Positions 37,250 to 45,577 of a stretch of DNA of 64,000 bases are shown piece by piece. The translations under genes were made by a program, and so were the position numbers. Source of the DNA: Flagellimonas marinaquae (GTDB taxonomy: Bacteria > Bacteroidota > Bacteroidia > Flavobacteriales > Flavobacteriaceae); NCBI RefSeq assembly GCF_023716465.1, contig NZ_CP092415.1, positions 1,651,501-1,715,500 on the forward strand, written 5' to 3'. A model generated the notes under the pieces. It was not told the DNA's origin. It was given only the letters and a program-made list of their open reading frames with translations, and did not search any database. Numbering within the stretch: the first letter of the stretch is position 1; each line of letters starts with the position of its first letter.

Positions 37250-37293
37250 TCCAAAAACACCAAACAAACTGGGTTTGGGTGGCTGGTCTCATT
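37246..37293 (-). repeat. Direct repeat, right copy: 3' end of the intact lactonase gene
   Basis: This is the functional 3' terminus of the lactonase gene. It matches 35804-35851 with two substitutions (G/A at position 4 and A/T at position 25). Confidence 0.9.
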
Positions 37294-38346
37294 CATAAAA
37301 GTCAAGGTTCCGTTTTCTTTATCTCTTTTAAAAACTGCAATGTTGCTGGTCTTTTTATTGGCGACCAACAAGAATTCGCCCGTTGGGTCCATGGAAAAGT
37401 TTCTCGGCCAATCCCCTTGAACGGGTTCTCTTCCAACCAATTCCAATTGACCTGAATCGCTATCCACAGCAAAAATTACAATAGTGTTTTCCCCACGGTT
37501 GGAACCATATAAAAATTTCCCGTCCGGAGACAAATGCAAGTCGGCACAAAAGCTTTCCCCATCAAAATCAGCAGCTAAGGTCAATACCACCTGAACTTCT
37601 CGGTAATTTCCTTCACCATCTTTTTCAAAGACGGAAATGGTGCTGTTCAATTCGTTGATGACATATAACATTTGACCATTCTTACCATAGGTAAAGTGGC
37701 GAGGGCCTGCTCCATCTTCAAACGATATTGAACTCTGTTCGGCAGGAACGAACTCTCCATCCTTTTGATTGTATCGTTTTACCGTATCCAGTCCCAAATC
37801 GGTAACCATTAGTCCATCTATATTAAACTGTGCCATGTGCGCATGCGATGTTTTAACGGAGTCCAATGGTTTATGATCGATGATTTGTGGATTTTCAGAT
37901 AGAGAACCGTCTTCATTAAGGGAGAAAATAGAAACATTGCCACCGGTATAGTTGGCAACGGCCAAATGTCCGTCTCCAGAAAGTGACAGATGACAAGGAT
38001 GTGCCCCTTGGGTTCCCATGCTGTTCTGAAGTTCCAAAATATCATCTTTCAACTTAAAAGCGGAAACACCCCCGCCCAAACTATCAAAATTGGCAGTTTC
38101 TTGGACCGCATACAGGTTCTTTTTGTCTTCCGAAATGGCCAAATAGGATGGGTTCGTCAACTTCGCCGCCAGTTTTTTGCTGGACAGTTCCCCTGAACTC
38201 GCATCAAAAGAATACGTGTAGATGCCTTCACTATCTCCATCGGTATACGTTCCAACAAATAGGGTGTACATGGGTTTTTCTTGAGGTTTTTCCGCACAAG
38301 CGATTGCTAAAACAGCAACTATACCCACTAGAATAATTTTTTTCAT
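37246..38346 (-). CDS. Lactonase family (7-bladed propeller) lipoprotein
   Basis: A 366-residue member of the 6-phosphogluconolactonase (Pgl)/muconate-cycloisomerase-like lactonase family. A probable lipoprotein signal (VLAIACAEKP, Cys17) places it in the envelope, so a role in the cytoplasmic pentose pathway is unlikely. Blade motifs include LFVGTYTDGDSEGIYTYSFD, GAHPCHLSLSGDGHLAVANY, GAGPRHFTYGKNGQMLYVIN, DLHLSPDGKFLYGSNRGENT and WPRNFSMDPTGEFLLVANKK. The last 15 codons are duplicated on the far side of the TPR gene. Confidence 0.9.
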   Translation of the reverse strand: MKKIILVGIVAVLAIACAEKPQEKPMYTLFVGTYTDGDSEGIYTYSFDASSGELSSKKLAAKLTNPSYLAISEDKKNLYAVQETANFDSLGGGVSAFKLKDDILELQNSMGTQGAHPCHLSLSGDGHLAVANYTGGNVSIFSLNEDGSLSENPQIIDHKPLDSVKTSHAHMAQFNIDGLMVTDLGLDTVKRYNQKDGEFVPAEQSSISFEDGAGPRHFTYGKNGQMLYVINELNSTISVFEKDGEGNYREVQVVLTLAADFDGESFCADLHLSPDGKFLYGSNRGENTIVIFAVDSDSGQLELVGREPVQGDWPRNFSMDPTGEFLLVANKKTSNIAVFKRDKENGTLTFMNETSHPNPVCLVFLD

Positions 38347-38399
38347 GGATGTTTAGTTAGGCCACCCAAATTAAACATTCTAAATCAAAATAAATGGAT

Positions 38400-39776
38400 T
38401 TAAGAGAGTTCGTTCTTGATTTCCTTTTGAAGAAAAATACCGGTCACAATGGTCGATAGCAGATCGGCAATACAAAATGAGAGCCATACACCCAACTCGC
38501 CCATAAACTTGGGCAATACCAAAATCAACGGGATAAAAAAGAAGCCCTGTCGGGTCAAAGTGAGCAATAAGGCGGGAATGGCTTTGCCGATTGCCTGAAA
38601 ATATGCGGCACCTATTAACTGTATGGCGATAATGGGAGTCGCGGCAAACACCAAGCGCATGGCCAAAGGCGTATGCTCCAAAACAAAATTGTTGGTTGCC
38701 AGTTCTTCGACAGATAGCTCCGGCCGGTCACTTAGGAACAATGAGGCGATTTCCGAGGGAAAAACCATAAGAACCACAAAAACAAGGGTTGCTACCAAGG
38801 CTGCATATTTAATTGCCGTATAGATGGATTGTTTTACTCTTTCAAATTTTTGGGCGCCATAATTGTACCCAGCTATCGGAAGAAATCCTTGGGTTACGCC
38901 AAAAACGGGGAACAGGGCAAACATCAACATTCTGCCGATAATGGCATACACCGCTACCATCGCCTCTCCTCCCAAGTTGAACAATATATTGTTCATCAAC
39001 AAATAGGTAATGCTGGTAACGGCCTGTCTGGCCAAGGTCACAAACCCCAAGGAACCGATTTCCCGAAGAATGGGTCGATCTAGTCCAAAATGGGAAATAT
39101 CTATTTTTAATTCCGAATTTTTGGACAGAAAAAAGTAAAACACATAGAAGAAACAGAGCAAATAACCTACCGTGGTGGCCCAAGCGGCCCCATGCATACC
39201 CCAATCGAACACATAAATAAAAATGTAGTCCATTAAGAGGTTCCCAACGGACGGGATGATCATAGCGATCATGGCAAATCGAGGTTTTCCTTCTGCACGT
39301 ATCACGGTGTTTCCCATCATGCAAAGTGCAAGAAAGGGCACTCCGTACAAAATGATAGTGTAATAAATCTTAGCGGGTTCAAAAATGGAACCTTTACCGC
39401 CAAAAGCTGGAATCAGGTTATCCACAAAATAGAGCCCTAGCGCCACCATGGAAATAGTGACCAACAAGGTCAACGTAATCTGGTTTCCGAACGTTTTAAG
39501 GGCCTTTTCCTTGTTATTTGCTCCAAGTGCCCTCGAAATAATGCTGGAACCCCCAATACCAATCGCCATGCCCAAGGCAGCGATAAAGAAGGATACGGGC
39601 AACACTACATTGATTGCGGCAATGGCAATGGAGCCTATCCAGTTGCCTACAAAAATGGAGTCCACCAATACGTTCAGGGACATTACCAAGATACCAATCG
39701 ATGCGGGTACGGCCTGTTTGATCAGTAATTTTCCGATGGGTTCTTCGCCGAGTTCGCTTGAGGTTATTTTGGCCAT
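38400..39776 (-). CDS. MATE family efflux transporter
   Basis: A 458-residue transporter with twelve membrane segments in two related halves. Segment 1 region: KLLIKQAVPASIGILVMSLN; then DSIFVGNWIGSIAIAAINVV and GMAIGIGGSSIISRALGANN, the family's conserved beginnings. The second half repeats the pattern from about residue 235 (LGFVTLARQAVTSITYLLMN). It exports cationic drugs or metabolites with Na+ or H+; substrate unknown. It lies upstream of the lactonase gene on the same strand (53-nt gap). Confidence 0.92.
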   Translation of the reverse strand: MAKITSSELGEEPIGKLLIKQAVPASIGILVMSLNVLVDSIFVGNWIGSIAIAAINVVLPVSFFIAALGMAIGIGGSSIISRALGANNKEKALKTFGNQITLTLLVTISMVALGLYFVDNLIPAFGGKGSIFEPAKIYYTIILYGVPFLALCMMGNTVIRAEGKPRFAMIAMIIPSVGNLLMDYIFIYVFDWGMHGAAWATTVGYLLCFFYVFYFFLSKNSELKIDISHFGLDRPILREIGSLGFVTLARQAVTSITYLLMNNILFNLGGEAMVAVYAIIGRMLMFALFPVFGVTQGFLPIAGYNYGAQKFERVKQSIYTAIKYAALVATLVFVVLMVFPSEIASLFLSDRPELSVEELATNNFVLEHTPLAMRLVFAATPIIAIQLIGAAYFQAIGKAIPALLLTLTRQGFFFIPLILVLPKFMGELGVWLSFCIADLLSTIVTGIFLQKEIKNELS

Positions 39777-39814
39777 GCCGGATTAAAGCTTTACATATTT
39801 TGTTGGTTGCTTAA

Positions 39815-40606
39815 CTACAGGGTTCCCACCAACTTGCTCTTTTTCTTTTCCAATGTTTGTGCAATGCTATTCCAAAGCGCAATTCTCACCTTTAATGCCT
39901 TGGTGCTATAAACCTTAACATCGTCCCATTTTTGCTCATCTGCACCACATAGGGATTTGATCATACGTAGGGCCAAAGGGCCGTGCTCATCGCCATCCAG
40001 CTCTATGTGCCTTTTAAGATAATATTCCAATTTTTTGTACCTGCTCGGCCCATTTGAGCCAGATTGTTCAATAATGCTCAAGAACATATCAGGAATTAAA
40101 TCCTCCCGGCCAAAGGTAAATGCTGCTGCAATTATATGCGGTTGTCGGGTGCTGATAACATCAAAAGTAAATTGAAGAAAATCCTTTTCTGCTTGGTTGA
40201 GTTGAGCTTTTTTAATTTGATCGGAGATTTTATCCAAATTATTGAACGAAGAAATAGTTGCTTGCACTTTCTCCGTATCTGCACCAACCTCTTTCATGGC
40301 GTCGAGGTACATTTCAAAATGACTTTTAGGCTCTCCCAACTCGTTGCGGTCCGTTTCTTCCTCCAGGACAATTTCGTTGATGAAACGAGCCACCTCGGTA
40401 TTGGGGCATGGCTGCCAGGGCAAATCTACACAAGTTAAGCTGCGCTGAAGTGCTTTTAGGAGAGACATAAAATCCCAAACGGCATACACATGGCTTTCCA
40501 TAAAGGTTTTAATGTCATCCAACGAATCCAATTGGGTATAAAGTAGGTGATTTTTGAGCGTATTGCGAAGGGGTTCAAGTTCTTTCCCCAGATTTTCAAT
40601 TTTCAT
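39815..40606 (-). CDS. DUF3050 protein, haem-oxygenase-like helical fold
   Basis: A 263-residue helical protein. The DUF3050 hallmarks are ESHVYAVWDFMSLLKALQ (residues 37-54), NEIVLEEETDRNELG (about 77-91) with SHFEMYLDAM after it, and KRHIELDGDEHGPLALRM (about 198-215). His39, Glu82-84, His96, His200, Asp204 and His208 are arranged like the metal ligands of haem-oxygenase-like diiron oxidases (helix motif HxxxDxxxH). The start at 40606 is 19 nt after the hemH stop, so both share a message. Enzymatic activity is inferred, not known. Confidence 0.85.
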   Translation of the reverse strand: MKIENLGKELEPLRNTLKNHLLYTQLDSLDDIKTFMESHVYAVWDFMSLLKALQRSLTCVDLPWQPCPNTEVARFINEIVLEEETDRNELGEPKSHFEMYLDAMKEVGADTEKVQATISSFNNLDKISDQIKKAQLNQAEKDFLQFTFDVISTRQPHIIAAAFTFGREDLIPDMFLSIIEQSGSNGPSRYKKLEYYLKRHIELDGDEHGPLALRMIKSLCGADEQKWDDVKVYSTKALKVRIALWNSIAQTLEKKKSKLVGTL

Positions 40607-40625
40607 ATTCTCTTTGGTTTCAGAC

Positions 40626-41672
40626 TTATCGGATATGGGTTTCTGGCAAAGCACCGTTAACTTCCCATGCTTTGATCCATTTGGCCATAAGTTGGGCCCA
40701 GTCGTCGCGGTCGTTCAAGCATGGAATGTGGATGTAGTCTCCACCGCCTGCTTCTTGGAACTGTTCCTTGCCTTCCATGGCAATTTCCTCAAGAGTTTCT
40801 AGGCAATCGCTCACAAATGCAGGAGTGATTACGGCCAATTTTTTTATACCTTCTTCCCCTAATCGTTCAAACTCCTTGTCGGTAAATGGTTGCAGCCAAG
40901 GGTCACTGCCCAATCTAGATTGGAATGAGGTGCTCACCTTATCTTCTGGCAAATTCAGCTCTTTCTTTACCAGTTCGGTAGTATCGTAACATTGGTGGCG
41001 GTAGCAGGTATGGTGCGCTACGGAATTGGTCTTGCAACACTGTCCGTTCAGCTGGCAATGGAACTTGGTCGGGTCTGATTTTCTGATATGCCTCTCCGGA
41101 ATTCCGTGATAGGAAAATAGGATATGGTCGTAATCGAAACCCTTTAAACCTTCCGCTATACTTTTGGATAATATTTTGATGTAATCTGGATTACTGTAAA
41201 AGGCCGGTAGAGTGGTCATTTGCATATCAGGGAAATCTTGTTGTTGCACCTCCAGTGCTTTTACAACAACCGTTTCATAGGAAGACATGGCATAATGTGG
41301 GTACAGCGGCACCAAGAACACCTCATCGACCCCTTTCTCCTTCAATTCTTGTAACCCTTCTTTAATGGACATGGAACCGTATCTCATGCCCAATGCCACC
41401 GGTAATTCGATTTGATTTCGGACCTTTTCTGCAAACCTTTCCGAAATAATGATCAAAGGAGAACCTTCGTCCCACCAAATTTTAGAATATGCTTCGGCGG
41501 ATTTTTTTGGGCGAGTATTCAGAATGATTCCTCGAACTATAATATTCCTTAAAACAGGATTTACATCGATTACACGTTCGTCCATCAAAAACTCATCCAA
41601 ATACGGCTTAACATCTTTGGCTGTTGGGCTGTCCGGCGACCCAAGGTTGACCAATAAAACTCCTTTCTTCAC
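40626..41672 (-). CDS. hemH: Ferrochelatase
   Basis: A 348-residue enzyme that inserts ferrous iron into protoporphyrin IX. The start is taken as GTG at 41672-41670, giving the canonical KKGVLLVNLGSPDSPTA opening; the frame could also open at a TTG at 41708. Catalytic landmarks are FLVPLYPHYAMSSYETV and LFSYHGIPERHIRKSDP (His189). A cysteine cluster (Cys206, 212, 213, 223, 228) follows; in some microbial ferrochelatases internal cysteines hold a [2Fe-2S] cluster. It is leftward, ahead of DUF3050. Confidence 0.93.
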   Translation of the reverse strand: MKKGVLLVNLGSPDSPTAKDVKPYLDEFLMDERVIDVNPVLRNIIVRGIILNTRPKKSAEAYSKIWWDEGSPLIIISERFAEKVRNQIELPVALGMRYGSMSIKEGLQELKEKGVDEVFLVPLYPHYAMSSYETVVVKALEVQQQDFPDMQMTTLPAFYSNPDYIKILSKSIAEGLKGFDYDHILFSYHGIPERHIRKSDPTKFHCQLNGQCCKTNSVAHHTCYRHQCYDTTELVKKELNLPEDKVSTSFQSRLGSDPWLQPFTDKEFERLGEEGIKKLAVITPAFVSDCLETLEEIAMEGKEQFQEAGGGDYIHIPCLNDRDDWAQLMAKWIKAWEVNGALPETHIR

Positions 41673-41785
41673 ACTTATTTGTTTTGAGCAGCTAAAATAC
41701 AACACCAAGAGGACTTCGCCTTTTGTAGCTTACAAAACTTTCTTATGATGAAATAATGAATATCGATTTTGTTTAGACTTTGGGA

Positions 41786-41814
41786 TTGCCTTGAATTTTT
41801 CTGTCTTATTTTTG
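41786..41814 (+). promoter_or_regulatory. Promoter of the mscS-DUF1460 pair
   Basis: TTG (41786-41788), an 18-nt spacer and TATTTTTG (41807-41814) fit the Bacteroidota consensus. The element ends 4 nt before the ATG at 41819, predicting a leaderless or nearly leaderless mRNA. Confidence 0.55.
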
Positions 41815-41818
41815 GAGT

Positions 41819-42883
41819 ATGGAGTCCTTTTATGATACAGTTTCCAAAGAGTCGCTTATTTACTTGGGCGCTGCCCTTCTTGTGCTCGTTCTCCTGTTTT
41901 GGGGTACAGCAGCGCTGATGAAACGATTGGGCAAGAATCCGAAGTATCTTTTGCCCAAAAGTTCTTTTAAACGATTGGCTACGCCATTGGTTTTGATTTT
42001 TATTGCCGTACTCCTTAGGATGAAGGCATTACGTGACCTCCTTAACCTCGAGGATGCAGGATATTGGTTTAGAAAGGCCAGCACCATCCTATTTATTTTT
42101 GCCATGGCGTGGGCAATGATCGCCATGTTAAAGATTATAAAAGCGGTAATCATCAAAAACTACGACATTGGTGTTGCCGATAATTTAAAGGCACGTAAAG
42201 TTTATACACAGTTTACAATTCTGGAGCGTATTTTTATTTTTATCATAGTCTTGCTTGCAACTGGTTTTGCATTGATGAGCTTTGAAGAAATCCGTGAGGT
42301 GGGCATCAGTATTTTTGCTTCTGCAGGAGTGGCGGGTATCATTATCGGGTTTTCGGCACAACAGTTTATCGGTACTATTTTGGCTGGCATCCAAATTGCC
42401 ATTGCCCAACCCATTAAACTTGATGATGTGGTAATTGTGGAAGGGGAATGGGGCCGTATCGAAGAGATTACTTTAACGTATGTTGTGGTGAGTATTTGGG
42501 ACAAAAGGCGTTTGATCGTGCCTACACCTTACTTTATAAATCAGCCCTTCCAAAATTGGACCAAAACATCTGCCGATTTAATGGGAACCGTTTTTCTGTA
42601 TGTGGATTATAATGTTCCGTTTGATAAAATTCGAGAAGAACAAACAAAAATCCTGAACAATACCGATCTTTGGGACGGTAAGGTAAACGTTGTACAAGTT
42701 ACGGATACCAAACCAAATTATTTGGAAATTCGATGTTTGGTCAGTGCCAAAGACTCGTCCACGGCCTGGGACCTCAGGGTGTATTTAAGGGAAAGACTGA
42801 TTGTTTACCTCCAAGAAAATTACCCAGAAAGTATTGCTAGAACCACGAGATTGACGGTTGAACATAAAAATGAAGAAAATTGA
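41819..42883 (+). CDS. Mechanosensitive ion channel family protein (MscS)
   Basis: A 354-residue MscS-type channel that releases solutes on hypo-osmotic shock. Four hydrophobic segments precede the pore helix (about residues 15-37, 55-73, 82-103 and 136-153). The pore region is ISIFASAGVAGIIIGFSAQQ (about 162-181), followed by the beta domain segment DDVVIVEGEWGRIEEITLTY. The C-terminal alpha/beta domain has the RCLVSAKDSSTAWDLRVYLR stretch. The start is fixed by the first ATG after the promoter. Confidence 0.92.
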   Translation: MESFYDTVSKESLIYLGAALLVLVLLFWGTAALMKRLGKNPKYLLPKSSFKRLATPLVLIFIAVLLRMKALRDLLNLEDAGYWFRKASTILFIFAMAWAMIAMLKIIKAVIIKNYDIGVADNLKARKVYTQFTILERIFIFIIVLLATGFALMSFEEIREVGISIFASAGVAGIIIGFSAQQFIGTILAGIQIAIAQPIKLDDVVIVEGEWGRIEEITLTYVVVSIWDKRRLIVPTPYFINQPFQNWTKTSADLMGTVFLYVDYNVPFDKIREEQTKILNNTDLWDGKVNVVQVTDTKPNYLEIRCLVSAKDSSTAWDLRVYLRERLIVYLQENYPESIARTTRLTVEHKNEEN

Positions 42884-43734
42884 TGAAACAAACTATACTC
42901 GCTCTTTTATTGACTTTGGGATATGGGTTAAATGCACAACAGATTACCTGTTCCCCAGAGGACAAATCGCTTTTTGAAGTTAAGCTTTTGGACCTAATGC
43001 AAACCAAAGGCGCCAACTTGGGCGACACCATTGCACAGGTGGGCCGATCGTTCCTTGGAACTCCGTATGTGGAAAAAACTCTCGAAGTTGGTGATACGGA
43101 AACTTTGGTGGTGAACTTCGGCGGATTGGATTGTACAACATTTGTGGAAAATGTATTGGCTTTTAGCCTGATGCTGCAAAACCGGCAAAAGGATTTTGAA
43201 AGCTTTACGGACAATCTGGAGACTGTTCGGTATAGAAACGGCAGTTTAAACGGGTATCCTTCTCGTTTACACTATTTTACAGAATGGATTCGGAATAACG
43301 AGCGTAAGGGGTTAGTAAAGGACATCACCGAGGAATTAGGGGGCGAGAAACTGGAAAAGTCCATTAATTTTATGGGGACCCATCGTAACCTGTACCCTTT
43401 TTTGGCCAGCGATGAGAATTTTGAAGCAATATTAGAGGTGGAAAAGGCACTGGACACAGAAGAAATTTGTTATTTGCCAAAGGGCCAAATAGAAAGCAAG
43501 GAACACCTGATAAAATCCGGGGACATTATTGCTTTGGCCACATCTATAAAAGGATTGGATGTAACACATACCGGAATTGCATTGCACAGACCCGATGGTA
43601 GGTTGCATCTATTACATGCTTCCAGTAAGAATGGTGAAGTAGAGATTTCCGAGTTGCCGTTGGCGGATTACCTCAAAAACATCAAAAGCAATATAGGAAT
43701 CATTGTTGCCAGACCTGCTTTAGTCTCTTTTTAA
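42883..43734 (+). CDS. DUF1460 exported NlpC/P60-like amidase
   Basis: A 283-residue protein with a signal peptide (LALLLTLGYGLNAQ, residues 1-18). DUF1460 enzymes are papain-fold N-acetylmuramyl-L-alanine amidases. The catalytic cysteine is in FGGLDCTTFVENVLAFSL and the histidine probably in KGLDVTHTGIALHRPDG; SFLGTPYVEKTLEV is the preceding conserved strand. The start ATG overlaps the mscS stop (TGATG), so translation is coupled. It likely trims or recycles peptidoglycan. Its last 15 bases overlap the convergent ThuA gene. Confidence 0.9.
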   Translation: MKQTILALLLTLGYGLNAQQITCSPEDKSLFEVKLLDLMQTKGANLGDTIAQVGRSFLGTPYVEKTLEVGDTETLVVNFGGLDCTTFVENVLAFSLMLQNRQKDFESFTDNLETVRYRNGSLNGYPSRLHYFTEWIRNNERKGLVKDITEELGGEKLEKSINFMGTHRNLYPFLASDENFEAILEVEKALDTEEICYLPKGQIESKEHLIKSGDIIALATSIKGLDVTHTGIALHRPDGRLHLLHASSKNGEVEISELPLADYLKNIKSNIGIIVARPALVSF

Positions 43735-44478
43735 ACACCATTCGATAGCGCCCAAAAGATGCTGGCGGAACATAGGCTCATTGAACGAATCGTCCGTATG
43801 GCCTCCCCCTGTATAAAAGGCCCTGCCACCATCAAACTCTTGGAACCAGGCAATTGGATGATCGGGTCCATTGGTGCCCCCTTCATAACTGGTCTCGTCC
43901 AAATTGAGCAATACGGTAACATCGGGACTTAGATTTTTATAATTGTACCATTCATCTGTTCTGGTCCAAGTTTCCTTCAAGTGGGCAGTGGACGGGTGTA
44001 TATTGTTTACCACATCAATTTTAGCTTTTCTCACATTAGGGTCATTTGGATGGGAATCAAAATAGCCCCCTACCAATTTACCGTACCAATCCCAATCATA
44101 CTCGGTATCGGCAGCGGCATGCACACCCATAAAAGCACCACCTCCTTTAATAAACTGCTCAAATGCAAGCTGTTGAGTATGGTTCAGCACATCCATGGTT
44201 GTGTTCAAAAAAACCACTAGCTTGTAATTATCAAGATTTAAGGTGTTAAAATCATCTCCGGATTCGGATTGCAAGGCAATAAAACCATTTTGTCTGCCCA
44301 ATTCCCTAAAGGTCTGTACCCCTTTTTCTATGGATTTATGCCGGAATCCTTGAGTTTTGGTAAAAACAAGAACCAAATCGGGCATTTTTTGCGTATTCTC
44401 TTTTTCAGCGGGTATATCTTGTGCCGAAACATGAAGGGCGAAACAGAAGCTGAGTAAATACAGCGCAAATTTTTTCAT
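43720..44478 (-). CDS. ThuA domain exported protein
   Basis: A 252-residue ThuA-like (class I glutamine amidotransferase-like fold) protein with a signal peptide (ALYLLSFCFALHVSAQ, to about residue 19). The motifs are VFTKTQGFRHKSIEKGVQTF, GGAFMGVHAAADTEYDWDWY, WTRTDEWYNYKNLSPDVTVL, and HPIAWFQEFDGGRAFYTGGG with HTDDSF. Relatives occur in trehalose and other glycoside metabolism, but activity is not established. It is 10 nt downstream of the AraC regulator gene, so the two are co-transcribed. Confidence 0.9.
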   Translation of the reverse strand: MKKFALYLLSFCFALHVSAQDIPAEKENTQKMPDLVLVFTKTQGFRHKSIEKGVQTFRELGRQNGFIALQSESGDDFNTLNLDNYKLVVFLNTTMDVLNHTQQLAFEQFIKGGGAFMGVHAAADTEYDWDWYGKLVGGYFDSHPNDPNVRKAKIDVVNNIHPSTAHLKETWTRTDEWYNYKNLSPDVTVLLNLDETSYEGGTNGPDHPIAWFQEFDGGRAFYTGGGHTDDSFNEPMFRQHLLGAIEWCLKRD

Positions 44479-44488
44479 AAGGGTTTAA

Positions 44489-45379
44489 TTAGGCATTTGA
44501 AGTTAAATATTTTTTAGGTGTTGTGCCGAACTTCTTTTTAAAAGAAGCAATAAAATGACTAGCGGTACTGTACCCTACTTTTAATCCCACCTCGTTTACA
44601 TTGTGCTTTCCTGTTTCCAACATTTTACGGGCATATTCCATTTTGTAATCGAACAAAAAGCCAAAAACAGAGTCTCCATAAATTTGTTTAAAGCCTTCCT
44701 TTAGTTTTTTAAGGCTTAACCCAACCTCTTGCGAGAGTTCTGCAAGTGTTGGCGGTTCAGCCATACGGGAAATCATAATTTCCTTGGCCATTCGAATTCG
44801 GCGAACATTGTCCTCGTCTGCCAAGTAGGGGCATTGTTCAAGATCGGCATCTTCGGTTTTATTAAAGTACAGGGAGATCAACTCGTACACTTTGCCTTTT
44901 AAATACAGTTTTTTTATGGATGGATGCAAATTATAGTTCATTAACTGGCTAAGGACAACGGCCGTGGCCGGAGATACCATTTCTTGAGAATAGTATTTCT
45001 TCTCCTTGTTTTCGTCGCTTAAGAAAGGAATATAATCCGCTTCGTCGGAAAACAGGGAATGGAACTTCCTTATCGTCATAACTACGGAAAGCAACCAAGA
45101 GCCAGGCGAGACCACCAGATCCAAGGGTAGGTCCTTTTGGGTGTTGTACAAGAGCAACGAGTTTTCCTCATTTACTTCCAAATAGTAGTTACCTTCATTA
45201 AAATTGAATTTGGACCTCCCCTTTAAACAAAAATGGAATTGGATGTACGTGCTGTCTATTTCACGCTCAATAAGTCTAGGGTCCTTGGAGTCGTTCTGAA
45301 TCTTTAAGATGTAAATTCCGTCCTCTACTAAAATTTCATCATAGGAACCGCTAGCGATATTTTTTAAGTTGTTTTTCAA
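44489..45379 (-). CDS. AraC family transcriptional regulator
   Basis: A 296-residue regulator. The N-terminal 190 residues form a cupin-like sensing domain with FHFCLKGRSKFNF and SLLLYNTQKDLPLDLVVSPG, resembling PchR-type regulators of iron and siderophore genes. The C-terminal DNA-binding domain carries two helix-turn-helix units, LAELSQEVGLSLKKLKEGFK and VNEVGLKVGYSTASHFIASF, and ends FKKKFGTTPKKYL. It is divergent from hemA and shares its upstream region, which makes it a candidate regulator of the haem operon. Confidence 0.92.
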   Translation of the reverse strand: MKNNLKNIASGSYDEILVEDGIYILKIQNDSKDPRLIEREIDSTYIQFHFCLKGRSKFNFNEGNYYLEVNEENSLLLYNTQKDLPLDLVVSPGSWLLSVVMTIRKFHSLFSDEADYIPFLSDENKEKKYYSQEMVSPATAVVLSQLMNYNLHPSIKKLYLKGKVYELISLYFNKTEDADLEQCPYLADEDNVRRIRMAKEIMISRMAEPPTLAELSQEVGLSLKKLKEGFKQIYGDSVFGFLFDYKMEYARKMLETGKHNVNEVGLKVGYSTASHFIASFKKKFGTTPKKYLTSNA

Positions 45380-45549
45380 TTTGGTTTAGATGTTTCGTTA
45401 ATTTAGAATGGCTCTAAATTGTGTTCTGCAATATCAAATTTATCAATAATATCAATACTTGACGTAAATTTTATCAAAAATAAAACACGAAATAAATAGT
45501 AGTGGCCTATCTGGTTCCGCTACCGTTATTTTTTGATACATAAGCCTGT

Positions 45550-45557
45550 TAATTTTG
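45550..45557 (+). promoter_or_regulatory. -7 promoter element of the haem operon
   Basis: TAATTTTG at 45550-45557 is an exact TANNTTTG match, 20 nt before the hemA ATG. TTTG occurs at 45532-45535, but the 14-nt spacing is short. The position excludes a hemA start at 45533. Confidence 0.5.
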
Positions 45558-45577
45558 TTCTGCGATTTATATCCTTT

